NCBI GenBank assembly: GCA_914767715.1
Contig: OU612070.1
Coordinates: 8,573,501 to 8,637,500, forward strand
Reading direction: 5' to 3'
Origin: Membranipora membranacea
Lineage: Eukaryota > Bryozoa > Gymnolaemata > Cheilostomatida > Membraniporidae
DNA: 64,000 nt
Position numbers and translations under genes: made by a program. Below, piece by piece: positions 1 to 12,380 of this stretch. The notes beneath the pieces were generated by a model that saw nothing but the letters and a program-made list of their open reading frames with translations, did no database searches and had not been told where the DNA came from. Positions within the stretch are counted from its first letter, which is position 1; every line of letters starts with the position of its first letter.

Positions 1-1440
1 GTGAACAACTCCAAATTACAGTCTGATCAATCAAACAAAATATTCATTTACAATAAATATTATATTACATAACACAATAAACATAAATTCCATGCTGATA
101 GAAGGAACCGCGTTGGTTCACAAAAGCCATACCAAAAACAGGCAGAAATAATTTGTTGCCACATAATGATATGACTTGCTGGCTTCAAACAAAAACTCAA
201 ATTGACTCATCTCTCTGTGTCCGTCAATGTACGTTCATTTCCATCTTCAATCTCCATGCACATTCCTGTGCAATGTCCATCAATTTCTGTCCGATGTATG
301 TCTACTTTCGCCCAATACCCCTCAAGGTTTGTCAAATGTCCCTCTATCTCCATAATGTCTGTCAATTCCATTCCATTTTATTTTCGATTTCCAGGCCTGT
401 CCACATATATTGCATGTCGAAATATGAGTCGCATTTCTAACTCAAACTTTATCCCCAAGGCTTTCTCTGCGGCAATCAGTCTTGTATTTTAGATATTTCC
501 ATTTTCATATTTCCAAAACAAAGCACTCTGGTATCATTTTATAAAAGTCTTCGAGTGTAATTTCCGGGTACAACCAGGAATACCCAGGGCAAGGGAACAA
601 ATTTTGCAATATTACAATTATCGCAAATTAGACTCACCCTTCCCTTACTATAGTTACTGTACAATGTATTGGTTTTGCCATGTTTCATGATGAAAGGTGT
701 ATGGACGGAAGTTCATTGATCTCAGATTGTTCATCGAAATATATGTGCTTCGATAACTAATATGAGTTAATATATGTATGGCAAATGTTTGGAGACTTAT
801 ATTTTCTGAATAGCCTTGCTCTATGTTACTGGGAAAGTCTCAGATTTGTACCCATGTTGTGTGCTTATATAACAACTGTTATTATCACAGCTGATTTGGT
901 AGGTGGATTGGCTATTATAATCTTGTAACGATGCTGCCACGTGTTCCCTGATCAGCGTAGTCATTGAGCTTCAAGTTTGTTGAAACGGTCCCATATCAAT
1001 ATGAGCCTTACCAGCACAAAATTCATAAGATGCAACTAGTATTTATAAATAAAAAGGGAAGTTTTTTTATGGTCTATGACATTATAACAGTGGAACCTGC
1101 CTTTAAGTTCACAATCAAACAAACACACTAGGCGTTAGCAGTAACAAATCCTACCAATACATAGCACACATGGAAAAAGATGTCTACGAATGTGGTTTTT
1201 TAAAGGGACTAGAAGAATGTGCTTTGAGAAATATCTGAATCAATGATACCTATTTCTGATCAACTTTACATATACTAGCTGACTTGCTGTGCAACTTAAT
1301 TTTTGTATGAATAGTATTGTTGAAATCTACCAGGTTACCATAATCTAATATACATTGGGCATCATGTCAATTAAGGGGCATGCGTACAACTACGAGCCAG
1401 TCGGTAGAGGCTTCTGATAAAACTGAATGAATTGAGCAAA
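1..1440. other. AT-rich stretch without a recognisable gene
   Basis: I see no coding exon with supporting splice sites on either strand. The short open frames near 150 to 490 arise in a pyrimidine-biased tract with repeated GTCC/TGTC words, similar in flavour to the tract at 1,450 to 1,880, and look non-coding. Confidence 0.5.
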
Positions 1441-1449
1441 AGCCTTTCA

Positions 1450-1880
1450 TCCAGAAATGTTCTGCCTGTCCATTTAAAAATTGTGTCCATCTGTCCTTGC
1501 TTTCTTTCTGTCCATCCTGTCCATCCATCCTTTCTGTTTCTCTTTTTTTATTTTAAAAATCTTTTTTCTGGCACTGAGTGCAAAACATTTCGAATGAGAT
1601 GACTTTGGTTGCCAATAAAAGTATATATCTGTCCACGCCCCTCTGGTAAAACCTGTTTTTCCAGATTTTTTCTGTCAGTCCGTCAAAAGATTTGGTCTGT
1701 CCGTCCATGCTCGTCCAGGAACATAAACATTTGACCATTCATGCCCGCCAGCAAAATCCGCCCGGCCAGAATAAAATTTGTCCGTCCGTCCATGCCTGTC
1801 CAGCAAAAAAGAAAATTTATCCACCCATGCCCATCTAGTACAGAATGTCCGCCCACTGTGTCCATAAATAGACAGACACA
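1450..1880. repeat. Degenerate TGTCCGTCCATG-type minisatellite
   Basis: The plus strand repeats words such as TGTCCATC, GTCCGTCCATG and TGTCCAGC many times at irregular spacing, giving spurious open frames on both strands. The part at 1,570 to 1,622 also belongs to a dispersed repeat with a second copy near 14,589 to 14,643 (shared GGCAC, AAAACATT and TGCCAATAAAAGT blocks in the same order). Confidence 0.6.
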
Positions 1881-2699
1881 GACAGACGGGATTCCGCATA
1901 CCTTTGACTACTATGTGATCAAGCCAGGAAGTGCAAAGATCAATTATTGATCATTGTGTGGCGGATTTTATGAGCCAATCATGTTTGATCCAATCTAGTG
2001 TCACCAAAATTATAATTACAGTTAACAAATCTTTAATTCATGTGCACCGCTATTTGTAAGATTAGCTTCCCTCAATTTATTCGATTCTGCCAGGTGATGT
2101 TAAAGCTTGTTTGCGGAATGAATATATATTTTATTTATAACCAGCAATCCTACTGACAACCAGTTATGACGATACAAAACTTCACAGCAACCGTCCTTAT
2201 CCTATATAGGATACATTTTCCCAATAATAATAATATACTCTTTGATAGCTAGTCCATCAAATCCACAATAAATTACCAATAATAAACTCTTAGAAATGAT
2301 TTGATTTTCAATTTTCGGTGTCAAAACATTTCACTGGATTCCAGGGTGCAAGTTGAGTGCAAAATAAAAATCAAATTCTGGAAACTTTTTTTTTTCATCT
2401 CTGAGAATAGTGTGATACTGTTATTGTGAAAGCAGGCTACGTTGAGATTTAAGTTTAAAGTTTGTTTATTTCCCTTTCTTAAAAATCCATTCTAATCATT
2501 AAAAAAAATCATTTATGATTCTCAAAAAATTATTCTGTCTCATTGATGTCCTACACTTGTTCGAGGATGTTGTGTTGTTATTTGTTTTAATGCATGAATG
2601 AAGTGGACGGTTTTTGTCATGTGGCATTTTAATAAACTGGTGACTGGAGGCATCAATAGATTGTCGAGTTTCTTGTTAGAATTGTCTGCATCTGTTAGA

Positions 2700-2960
2700 A
2701 TGACTTACCGGCAAACCATTGTAGTTGTTCGAGTTAAACTTTTTCTCCACCAGTAAGCATCTTGTACCGCACTGGCTATGACATATTGCGTTTTGCTATG
2801 TAGAATGATTTAACACCGTTCCCGGCCAGGCTCCAATGTCTGAGAGCATTCATGACACATAGGCGTGGTGAGTAGTTAGATATAAGGAACTCGACATGAT
2901 TTCTAAAAGAGAGCCTAGTATCAACTATAACGTCAAACTATTTAGTTTCTTCAGCGGGCA
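2700..2960 (-). pseudogene. Decayed non-LTR reverse transcriptase fragment
   Basis: Read on the minus strand, one frame gives IVDTRLSFRNHVEFLISN, then RHWSLAGNGVKSFYIAKRN, followed by an in-frame stop and PVRYKMLTGG. This matches the general form of the region after the reverse-transcriptase palm in CR1/Jockey/RTE-like elements (LGV-LD-LSF--H followed by a thumb segment ending in a PVL-Y-like motif). The frame contains a stop and no further RT motif is seen, so it is an old fragment. It is downstream of the small secreted-peptide gene on the same strand. Confidence 0.5.
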
Positions 2961-3941
2961 AAATCAGACATCTTGGATAAACTGATAGAAATATAATATG
3001 TCTCCGGTTATATAACCGCCTCAGTGACACAATGATCATGGTGCTGCTAGTCTTGCACTCATTTCCTCATGTGTCTATCAAATAAAATTGTATGTGCCAT
3101 CATTTGTCAACCATGAAACTTTCCAAGTGTAGATTTATGTATGATAACAGTATGTAAGAGGGGAGGGGGTAATACTTGTAATGTTCAAGCTGATACAGAA
3201 GACCACTCTTTCATCAATGATTGAAGTGAAGCCCGAATCATTCTGGATAATTGATTAAATCCCATCATGTCTTTGAGCTATTCACTCGGTTTAAGATGTC
3301 AAAACTTTAAGCCACATAAACCAGGTATCTCATGGCTATTCTTTTCATTCAAAGTGATGGCTGAATGACTAGGGAAAGGAAACAAAATCACACTTCCTTC
3401 ACATTCACATTTCGGACCAACGTTCACCACACAATTGTTCATCTGACTTCTCAGTGCATATTGAGGACTTGAAGGGTCTGGAACTTGTAGCTCCTTACTA
3501 ACATTGTTCAGGGATAAGGTGCAATGGTAGGATTTCTATCCACTGATCTTAAGAATAATATGGGCTTCAGAGTAACCTGGGCCATTCATCATTTGCAGTC
3601 TGTCATCTCTGTAACATTATCATCGTTATAAATTCATTACCTGCTGAGATATTATCGTAAAAGTTTGGGAACATTAAAGCCGGAATGCTGCAAGGGCGAA
3701 ATTGTCCCACATATTTGAGCATTTTGAGTTTTAATGAGGTAACATAAGCGAATGACCACGCTACTCATAATGCTTTACACAACTCTCTGTACCTAACAAT
3801 GTCCACAAAAGTCCTCTTTGACAAAAATGGGCTAACATGACCATAAATATTATACAGCAGTAACATCATAGTCAGTCTAGACTGCACGGTGAGGTCATCC
3901 AAACTTCAACCAAAATTAAAATGCGAATTTACGAGTTAAAC

Positions 3942-3960
3942 ATTTATTGAATAGTTTATT
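3942..3960 (-). terminator. Polyadenylation signals of the small secreted-peptide gene
   Basis: Two AATAAA hexamers on the minus strand (complements of tttatt at 3,942-3,947 and 3,955-3,960) lie about 55 to 75 bases past the stop codon at 4,016-4,018. Their position fits the end of a short 3' untranslated region. Confidence 0.5.
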
Positions 3961-4015
3961 TCTTGTAACATTTAAATAAATCAGTGTTTGTTATTCCCAA
4001 GTGTTCTAATACATC

Positions 4016-5482
4016 TCATCTCTTTTCTGAAATCATAGGAAATCATTGAAAATTGTGAGTCCAATTTTTGTAAAAAATGGATATGGTAAAAACATTAGTA
4101 TGTGTACACATTGTTGGCAATGTCCGAAATCCAAACATTTTTATTAAACATTTGAGCCAATCACAATAGTGTAAGAGCTTGTTTGACTGTAAAGGTAATT
4201 TAATGACAAAGCTCATTGTCTAGATTGTCTCAGTGTCTAGACCTGAGCCTGAAGTAGCTATTTTATTAATCTGATATGCAGGAGATACAATTACATTTAT
4301 ATACGATTCTTAGGAATGACATAATCGACAATATTTTCTTAACTTACGTGGGGCGCAGTCGCTAGCACAAAACTTTCCTTGCTGGGCGACCGAATTCTAA
4401 AAAAAAGGAATATTGAAAACTATCCAAAAATGATTAATCAGGTTTAAAGATGTGATCAAATATATACATCGGTTTCATATTTAGATTTCAATGAATTGGA
4501 ATTACAGTCTGTCACACTGGCAAAAAACCTGATTAATAGAGCTGTTAAAGACAAAAGTTAAATGCTAAAAAAATTCAATTTGTTCAATAACAATAAACAA
4601 ATGACCTATTTTGGGGTGAGCTATACTTTACTAAAATCTTTGTCATACTCACACACATACATACATGACTGATGTGAAAACATAGTCGCATGCTTTCCAC
4701 TAAGTTTAATATATCAGGAGAAGAAATTACCAAACAAGGTGGCGCCGCTGACACCTTTGTAGGCCCTAAAAATAATGGATAACATTGTGATCATTGCAAT
4801 GATGTCAATGCTAGGTCTAGCAACTATCTCAGAAAAAACAGAAATGAACAACCATATGCTATAAAAAAACAGGACAACTACCATAAATCCAAAAGAAATG
4901 AAAAAATTACTAAACAATAGATCTCACAAGGCTGAAACAAGACCAAACATGAAAAACCGCTTTAGACGTTAGGCCCAATTCCATCTGGTTGGTTTAAAAT
5001 ACTGCTACAGCTGTCACATATTAACACAATCATATCCTATCTCTTTATTGAATACATTTTTATGCCGAATGTGAAGAGCTTCGGCTGCTGAACAGTTATT
5101 TTCACAATAGAAATAGTCTAGGTAGGGATTGGGAACATGCGCAAAAAGGACAAACAATTTTATCGATGTAACAGATCATTTCATAGATGAGCAGACAAGG
5201 CTAAAGCGGGTGTGTTTAGCAATTAATTTTTGTATCTTGCTTCAGACTAACTTGAATTGTCAATTTTTTTGTAGAGAATCGAAACTAGATAGAGTTGTGA
5301 TGAAAAATCCAATATCAAAAGTTTCAAATTTGTACAAAATATACAATTTAACACATGATCTGTTGGCAAAGCAGGTTAGTAACTGAGAAAAATTTTAAGA
5401 TTGTGGGTAATACATTATATTGAATATACTCACCAACAAAGAATATTGCAAGAGCAAGTACAGATATAATTCTCAAATTCAT
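4016..5482 (-). CDS. Secreted cysteine-containing micropeptide (47 aa), four exons, unknown family
   Basis: Exons on the minus strand are 5482-5434, 4765-4731, 4396-4348 and 4026-4016. All have GT/AG borders with good donors (GTGAGT, GTAATT, GTAAGT) and pyrimidine-rich acceptors, and the reading phase closes perfectly to 48 codons including TGA. The product starts MNLRIISVLALAIFFVGPTK, a clear signal peptide with a likely cut after VSA. The predicted mature peptide is about 24 residues, from APPCLN to DCAPQKR, with cysteines at residues 27, 38 and 42 (C-x10-C-x3-C). An odd number of cysteines suggests a disulfide-linked dimer or one free thiol. A TATA box and polyadenylation signals are in place. 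I recognise no family. It could be an antimicrobial, signalling or other secreted peptide; nothing in the sequence decides that. Confidence 0.6.
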
Positions 5483-5546
5483 GATGTTATTCAAAATATC
5501 AAATATCAATACTCAACAAGTCTGCTGATTATTCTTGCTGTATAGG

Positions 5547-5555
5547 CTTTATATA
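5547..5555 (-). promoter_or_regulatory. TATA box of the secreted micropeptide gene
   Basis: The minus strand reads TATATAAAG here, 65 to 73 bases upstream of the ATG at 5,482. With a usual 25-30 base spacing, transcription would start near 5,520, leaving a 5' leader of about 40 bases. TATA-driven promoters are typical of strongly or inducibly expressed short genes; that is inference. Confidence 0.5.
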
Positions 5556-5979
5556 CAACACCAAATTGGCTGCATGACTTATTCGGAATATCATAAAGAC
5601 AACTGATACAAGATAGCAATCTATAGCCAACAGGGCATGACATGTGACACTATTGTGTATAGTTACTACTAATCTTGATGAACCTGTCATAATTTGCCAT
5701 CATAAACTTCACAAGCTTGACTATATTATGCGGGATACAATTTGCCTCTTATTTGGATGGCTTTCAGTCCCCCTGTAAACAAACAGCAGCTCATGTCTTG
5801 TCTTGTATTGTCTTATGAGGGGGACTAAGATAGAATGGAATAAATCAGTCAGAATACAGGCGATATGCGGCACCCATCGTATTCAGAGTCCCCGGGCAAA
5901 TGTGATTTAGCATATATTGGTAGTAAATCTGTCAGACAATTTTATAAAGTCAGCCCGATGAATCACCTTAATGCAAAGT

Positions 5980-6460
5980 TGTGTTTTAAGGTTTTGATAT
6001 GTATCTATTTTGAGTGTTTTCTCTCTGATTTTTGAGTAATTTGGGCAGTCAAAAATAAAGTAAACATTTGAATCTGATATCGCACCGTATTTAGGACAGG
6101 ATAACTCGTCAGCGATGTTTATCCGGTTTAAGTGTTCTCTAAATGACCAGGACCTGTGATAGTGTTTACAACATATGACAAAAGTGGCCTTCTGAGTTGC
6201 AACAAGGGTTTTGATGTTTGACAGCAGCTCATGTGAGCGCAGGCAATTATGATCAAACTAGATCTATACAGGGACTGTGTGAATTTTTCATTAGCCGTAT
6301 CAGCCTTTTCTTCAAAACTTTCGGTCCTCCATAAATAACATAAATCTTCCTGTGCCCAAATGAATATCTGCCTTTTGGCAGCCAATGAGCAATTTATTTC
6401 TCTTCTGATACTTTCTAGTTTTCGTTTATTGAAGCCGGATGCTGGCTGCGGTTCCGTCAG
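5980..6460 (-). pseudogene. Decayed C-terminal part of a non-LTR retroelement
   Basis: On the minus strand one frame reads EHLNRINIADELSCPKYGAI and then YFIFDCPNYSKIREKTLKI. This has the layout of the cysteine/histidine module that ends many non-LTR ORF2 proteins (LxRIxI-D--C--C then H-LF-CP-Y---R), with key residues changed: the second cysteine is Tyr and the histidine is lost. Upstream sequence to about 6,460 is in other frames. It is a fossil, unrelated to the copy at 17-19 kb as far as I can tell. Confidence 0.4.
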
Positions 6461-6549
6461 GATTTGCGAAGATCAAGACCCTCAGTATCACGTGCCCTCT
6501 TTTCTTGATTCTGTTGAAAGGTTTCATCGATATGTTCATCAAACGTGAG

Positions 6550-7160
6550 CTGTGCTCACCAAGCACTCAGGTAGCAGTAGTAAAGCAGAAGATGTAAAAT
6601 ATGTCTATTGTTCATGAAATCTGGACAATAAAGGATTACTTGGTCTACATCAGTGCTGCCAGTTGATCAAATTGAATACATGTGATGATTTAACTACATG
6701 GTAATTTTTGATACTGACTGGTATCCCAGTCAAACACCTGATATTGATTATAGATTACTAGAGTGTTTGCCTTCTGCTTATGTAATAATGTTGATTTCGA
6801 ATTTGATTATTGGGTGGATGATCAAGTAGCAGATTTATCATTATATAATAGTTTTAATGTAACCAGATTGTGCTTGCACTTTGGTCCCACTGGTTATTTA
6901 ATACTAGAACTGATACAATCAGAGACCACCGAAAAGAGACAAAACCAGCAGTTTTATGTTTCAAGAGCAGACAGTTTGTGCCGAACTTGGGAGAGAGAGC
7001 AAGCATAGTACATCGAGAAGAGTACATAGAGCTATTCTAGTGGAGTAAGTTATTCACAGGAAGGAGATTTGATGTATTCGAGCTACTGAATTGTCATACG
7101 AAAACCTACTGGTACAATGTAATCTCCTTCCTCTTGAAATTGTTTGTATGAAGAACTGAC
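6550..7160. other. Intergenic stretch, nothing recognised
   Basis: No exon, RNA gene or repeat structure that I can support. The 81-codon open frame starting at 6,763 has no splice context or recognisable protein features. Confidence 0.4.
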
Positions 7161-7184
7161 TTGAGGTCTGTCCACACTGGTCCG
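7161..7184 (+). repeat. Left terminal inverted repeat and TTG target duplication
   Basis: TTG at 7161-7163 is followed by the 21-bp repeat starting AGGTCTGTCC. Beyond 21 bp the two ends diverge. Confidence 0.85.
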
Positions 7185-7386
7185 TGTTCACTGCTGGGCG
7201 GTTCCATTTCCGAATTTTGTTCGTGGGCAAATCGTCCGTGAAAAGTCGGTTTGAACACATTTGGCTGATGGGCGATAAAAATACGGACCGTTTTTACTGA
7301 CCTACATTACCTAGGCCAATCATATCGATGCAGAATCATCACATCCGTTTCCGGAATTCATTTTCCAAAAATAAATTTATCTTATC

Positions 7387-10045
7387 ATGGAACTAGAAAA
7401 CATTTTGGAAATTTACCAGGCTATGGTTGTAATCTATGAATGCTACACAAGGCGCAAGTTACTTGATAAAATAAAGAGCAAAAGACGTTATTGGGTTCAT
7501 CCAATCAATCAATCAAGGTAGGTAAAGGGGCACACCAGCACATCACATTCCCACCCTCCCAAAACAAAAATGTCAAGCGATTGATTTTGTTATTCTGCTG
7601 CCAATAAATATTCCGTGTAATCACACCTGTATCCTCATACCATTCATCAGTGAGCATGGTAAGTTCATAACTGTCTGTGTTGGTACAAAATTAGAGCATA
7701 ATTGACAAATTTTGCTCACCATTTCATCAGATACATGTACTCAAGTGAAGGCCTTACAAAATCAGTATATTATATATCAGATTGACTTTTAACTTGCATA
7801 TTTATTAGTAGTAGTCATATTTCGAATTGATCAGTGCACTGTTGCTTCTACAGACTGTGGTATCAAACGTATGTTATTTAAGTTTCTATTGAGCTGTACT
7901 TAGTGCTATGTCACCAGAGCTATCAGTGATTGATCACCAAACATTTGATTGGATATCTTGCAGATGTCAGTACAGACCAGTTCTAGGTAAAAATTTTCAC
8001 TTGCATTGTATACTTGTTGTTAGGATTTGGACATATCAATACTATATATATAATACTTAACTGAATGGTATTATAAAGTGAATAAAAAATATTCTAGTAC
8101 ACAGTGCCTATCTATGGGTGGTACATGCTGCCACCTCTAGATAGCAGCCTAGCCCTAGATGTCAAAGTTTATATTGTTCCTGATGTGTGATAAATGATAG
8201 ATTTATCATCAAATTTGATAATTTTTTTGTTTTAGAGACAGACTCGGCATGTTTAATAACCTAGTAGCAGAAGTTCGTTTATACCCAGAAAAGCATCGTC
8301 AGTACCTATGCATGACACGAGAATCTTTTGATTACATATTAAGTCTGATTCGCGTTGACATTACCAAACAAGACACGAGACTGAGGAAAGCTCTGCCACC
8401 AGACCTGAAGCTAGCATTGACTTTACATCACCTTGCTACTGGTGAAGACTACGGCAATTTGCATAAACACTGGAGAGTGGGGAAGTCTACTTGTGCAGAA
8501 GTAGTGGTAGATGTGTGCAATGCTTTGTGGAATGTTATGGCACCTATGTACCTCCAGCAGCCAACTACAGTGACAGAATGGAAAACCATAGCTGATGGGT
8601 AAGCATACACTTTTTCCATTGATCTACATAGATACTTGTATATTATATTTGTATATTATATATTATAATCGATTATCTTATATTGTATATAATGTATTAT
8701 GTTAAAGATTATATATTTTATAAATGATGTTTTTGCATGATCCTAATAAGCTTTTTTGGGTTGTAGCTTTGCTGAGAGAACTGGAACTTCCCACACTGCC
8801 TCGGAGCAGTAGATGGTAAGTAGTCCAATAGAGTACATTGATGATAGCGAGTGGGTTGGTCCAAGGAGTTAAAATGTCCTATGTCCATAGTTACAGTGCT
8901 CAGACTGCTGGTGCAGGGTGTGATAGTAGAGCGTCATCAACACTTTTTATTGAGTCAATTATTGATTACAATATATTCCGCTATGAGATATATAATCTTG
9001 AAACACAATATAATTATCCATTATTTTCCAGGCAAGCATGTCGTTATCCGAAAGCCTTAAGGTGCTGGGTTAGAATACTTTGCCTATAAAAAGCTGCAAT
9101 CAATCAACTTAATGGCCATATCTGATAGCCGCTACAGGTTCATCATGGTAGACATCGGGCAATGTGGGAGTGAAAGCGATGGAGGGGTGTGGCGTAACTG
9201 CATCTTCAACCAGAAGTTACAGACTGGTGAGTTTAATCCTGATACTTGATTTGTAGAGCTAGGTTCCAGTTACATTGTAATTCACATATCAACTTTTGTT
9301 CTGAATATTTAACTTATCTATGTTTGTGATAGGTGCAGTGAAGCTCCCAGCTGATGAAGTAGTTGCCGAGGGCCAGAGAATGCTGCCATATGCTTTCGTA
9401 GCAGACGAAGCATTTCCGCTGAAGGAATATCTTATGATGCCTTTTCCTGGAGTACAGTTGGGTACAGAGAACAAGAAAATTTACAACTACCGTCTGTCTA
9501 GAGCAAGACGTCTGATAGAGAACGCATTTGGTGAGTATATTTTGATTAATATTGTCCATTAATTAATAAGGCCTACATTTACGTTTTCCTTGTTGAATTA
9601 TTATTACCATGGAGTAATTGTCTTCTCTATTACATAAAATCAGGTAGAGAAGATGACCATGAATTCTAAACCGTTGTTAAAACTTATTCTTGTAGGAATC
9701 CTCACTCAAAGGTGGCAGCTGCTGAGGAAACCCATTATTGGCAAACTCGAGAACATAACCACTATTGTATCAGCCACAACTGTTCTCCATAACTATCTGC
9801 TGGTTAATAATGATAGAACTTATCTACCACAAGGAGCTGCAGATACAATATTCGGAGGTGGAGAAGCTGCTCAAGGAAACTGGCGAGTTGATGATGCGCA
9901 GTTACCACAAGCTCATGCTTCTGGTATAAGGAATTTTCCTGCTGCTGCCGCAGCAGCCCGCCAAGGTTTTGTTGACTATTTTGTGAATGAGGGACAGGTG
10001 CCGTGGCAATATGACTACATGAATAGACGGCCTCAGAGGCTATAA
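7387..10045 (+). pseudogene. HARBI1-like DDE transposase, disrupted
   Basis: Six exons connect in phase: 7387-7517, 8236-8598, 8767-8815, 9032-9226, 9333-9530 and 9696-10045. Recognisable blocks are the N-terminal RRYWVHPINQSR-RDRLGMF, a helical region, WNFPHCLGAVDGKH (first catalytic Asp in AVDG), VADEAFPLKEYLMMPFPG (second Asp) and SRARRLIENAFGILTQRW (catalytic Glu), then an alanine-rich C-terminus ending NRRPQRL. Two lesions break it. The frame shifts inside the third exon between the AER and WNFPH segments, near 8,778-8,784, consistent with a 2-base insertion. There is also a TAA at 9058-9060 in the segment after VVIRKP. All three catalytic acidic residues are still present. An assembly error could mimic one lesion but not easily both. 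Confidence 0.85.
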
Positions 10046-10139
10046 CCTGCTTGGTTAGTTACACTATTTAAAGATATAACAGTATATTTGAGTTTACAAT
10101 TAATGTGTATTTATGTAGAACCTAACTTATAAAAACTAC

Positions 10140-10300
10140 AATTTCTGATTGGAATATCTAAAACATATTGTTTGAACTTGTAATAAAAATATATTGTCTG
10201 AACTTGAACTTGTAATTAAAATGTGTTGATTGAACTTGTAATAAAAATAAATTGTTTGAATTTGAACTTTTAATAAAAAACATATTGTTGGAACTTTATG
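10140..10300 (+). repeat. Imperfect minisatellite downstream of the transposase
   Basis: Variants of a unit built around GAACTTGTAATAAAAATATATTG recur four to five times with small changes. Each unit contains a TAATAAA or AATAAA-like word, so the array may also supply the transposase polyadenylation signals. Confidence 0.5.
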
Positions 10301-11875
10301 AACAATATATATTAGGATAGTTAGGTGTTATAAATAAGCATTGTGTTTAGTTTGAAATTCAGTAATAGCAGTTAATTGTTAATTAAATAAGTTAGTAAAT
10401 GACTGCTGGTTGCCTTGATAATTGTAATTGGTGGGAATCGGATGTTCCACCCGCAAGAGGACTTGCAGAATTTCAATTTTTGCATTTTCCTTAATGTAAC
10501 CGTTTGGTAACTTTTTTAAACGATCTGCCACAACAGTGCCGAAATTGAAATCTTCATCACGTTTGGCAACTGCTGCCTCGATTGCAGCCTTCGCACCAGC
10601 CATACTTATTTTCATATCCTCGTCTAGGTCTGAGGTCTCCGGTGTTTTTCTCTGCTTGCCTTTCGGCCGTGGTGTGGACTGGGGAGTGGGAGCGGGTGGA
10701 GGGCTCAGTGCATCTTCATCTCCTAGCACATCAGTTGAGATAGATGGCTGACTGAACGACTGTGGTGTTGATGAGCTTTTTGTCACTTGCGAGTTAGATG
10801 TGGACCTACAACAAGTGTAACCAAATTATTAGTGCTCTAACATTCCATGGAGGAGTAAATATTAGCTAGAGTCAAGTTAATGCTGTTATGCAAGTTAAGC
10901 TGTTTGGGGTTGACTAAACTTTAGCTATCACTACTTTGGGACTAGCTGAGATGGGAGTATATATCAAGTAACAGAGGTTGTGTGAATGTAAAACCAATTT
11001 TACTCACAGCCGCTTTCTTTTACTCATGTCTGTAAACTCTAGCAGATCTGCATAGATTTATTTCTTGATTTCCTTTGCTCCTGCTCCACTGGCAGAGTTT
11101 TCCCTGAGTTTAATTTTATATTTGGTGAAACAGTTTCTCAGTGACTCCCACTTCTGTTTCACATTTTCTAAATCTAGAAAAAATATGATATGGATAATAA
11201 TGGATAGCTATAGATAGTATCTTAGTATCTATAGTATCTTTTATATAATAGTTAATTCTGATTGTATTGGCCAGCATTAACCCGTGATCCGACGCAGCTT
11301 TATGTGTTCATATTATCTTTATTTGCTGGTAATCCTGTTAACAAGAATTGACAAGGAGTTAACAATCAGTTGAGAAAAACATTTCATTTTACAAACTTCA
11401 ATTCTCATCACAAACTTCAATTCTCATCATGTAATGTGAAAATATGACAAATTTGACTATGCAACGATTCTGATAGAAAATGATGATTATTATGATCTTT
11501 TCTTAAACAATGAATGGTAATAAATGCGGTTAAAGGTAAAGAAAAACTCACACATTATAATGGGTCCATTTTGCTTCCAATAATAAATGAGTTATCCTAT
11601 CATAGGTATCTGATCACTACAATGATATGATATAGGCTTTTACGATGATTGTGATATGTGAGAAGAATATGTGAATAAACGGAATCACTAAACAAGCCGA
11701 GGGCTGCGAGGATAGCAATAGTGGAGATTCAAGCTGCAACATTATCATCTGCCAAGGTAGCTGTCAGGTGTACAAATGTGGACCGAGTCGTTATTGGACG
11801 AGTTTTCAATCTGTGTGATGTGCTCTGTAGACTTACATTCTATTTATAGAGGAGTGAGTTGATTAATCAGCTGTG

Positions 11876-12380
11876 TTTGAAGAGGAGACTACTCCCAACT
11901 TTGTATGTGATACTTCTGGTGAGCCGTCCGTGCTGTCAAACAGTACACCGTCTGAACTGGCAAATAATAGAATTGTGTCCAATTAATTGTTTGCTCTCAG
12001 GATAAGAGTGGCGTGTAATATGACGATCAGACTGTAATTTGATTTCTGCCGATGAACTTACAGAGAGTAAGTTGTGGGTTTGAAGAGGAGACTACTCCCA
12101 ACTTTGTATGTGATACTTCTGGTGAGCCATCCGTGCTGTCAAACAGTACACCGTCTGAGAGAGAGTTAGTTGTGGGTTTGAAGAGGAGACTACTCCCAAC
12201 TTTGTATGTGATACTACTGGTGAGCCGTCCGTGCTGTTAAACCGTACACCGTCTGAGCTGGCAAATAATAGAATTGTGTTCAATTAATTGTTTGCTCTCA
12301 GGATAAGAGTGGCATGTAATTTGACGATCAGACTGTAATTTAATTTCTGCCGATGGACTTACGGAGAGTTAGTTTCGTTA
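11876..12380 (+). repeat. Tandem repeat array inside the Harbinger element
   Basis: A unit starting TTTGAAGAGGAGACTACTCC and running through GTGAGCCGTCCGTGCTGTCA occurs three times (near 11,876, 12,079 and 12,177). The outer copies are followed by a shared block containing ATAATAGAATTGTGT and TTGCTCTCAGGATAAGAGTGG. A further, more diverged series of related phrases continues to about 12,700. Confidence 0.6.

Noticed and set aside
153-492. Two overlapping 95-96 codon frames near the left edge
   Set aside because: Compositionally biased pyrimidine tract, no splice context and no protein-like motif.
5766-5826. Possible MITE with AGTCCCCCT ends
   Set aside because: Arms of only nine bases and no second copy in the window; could be chance.
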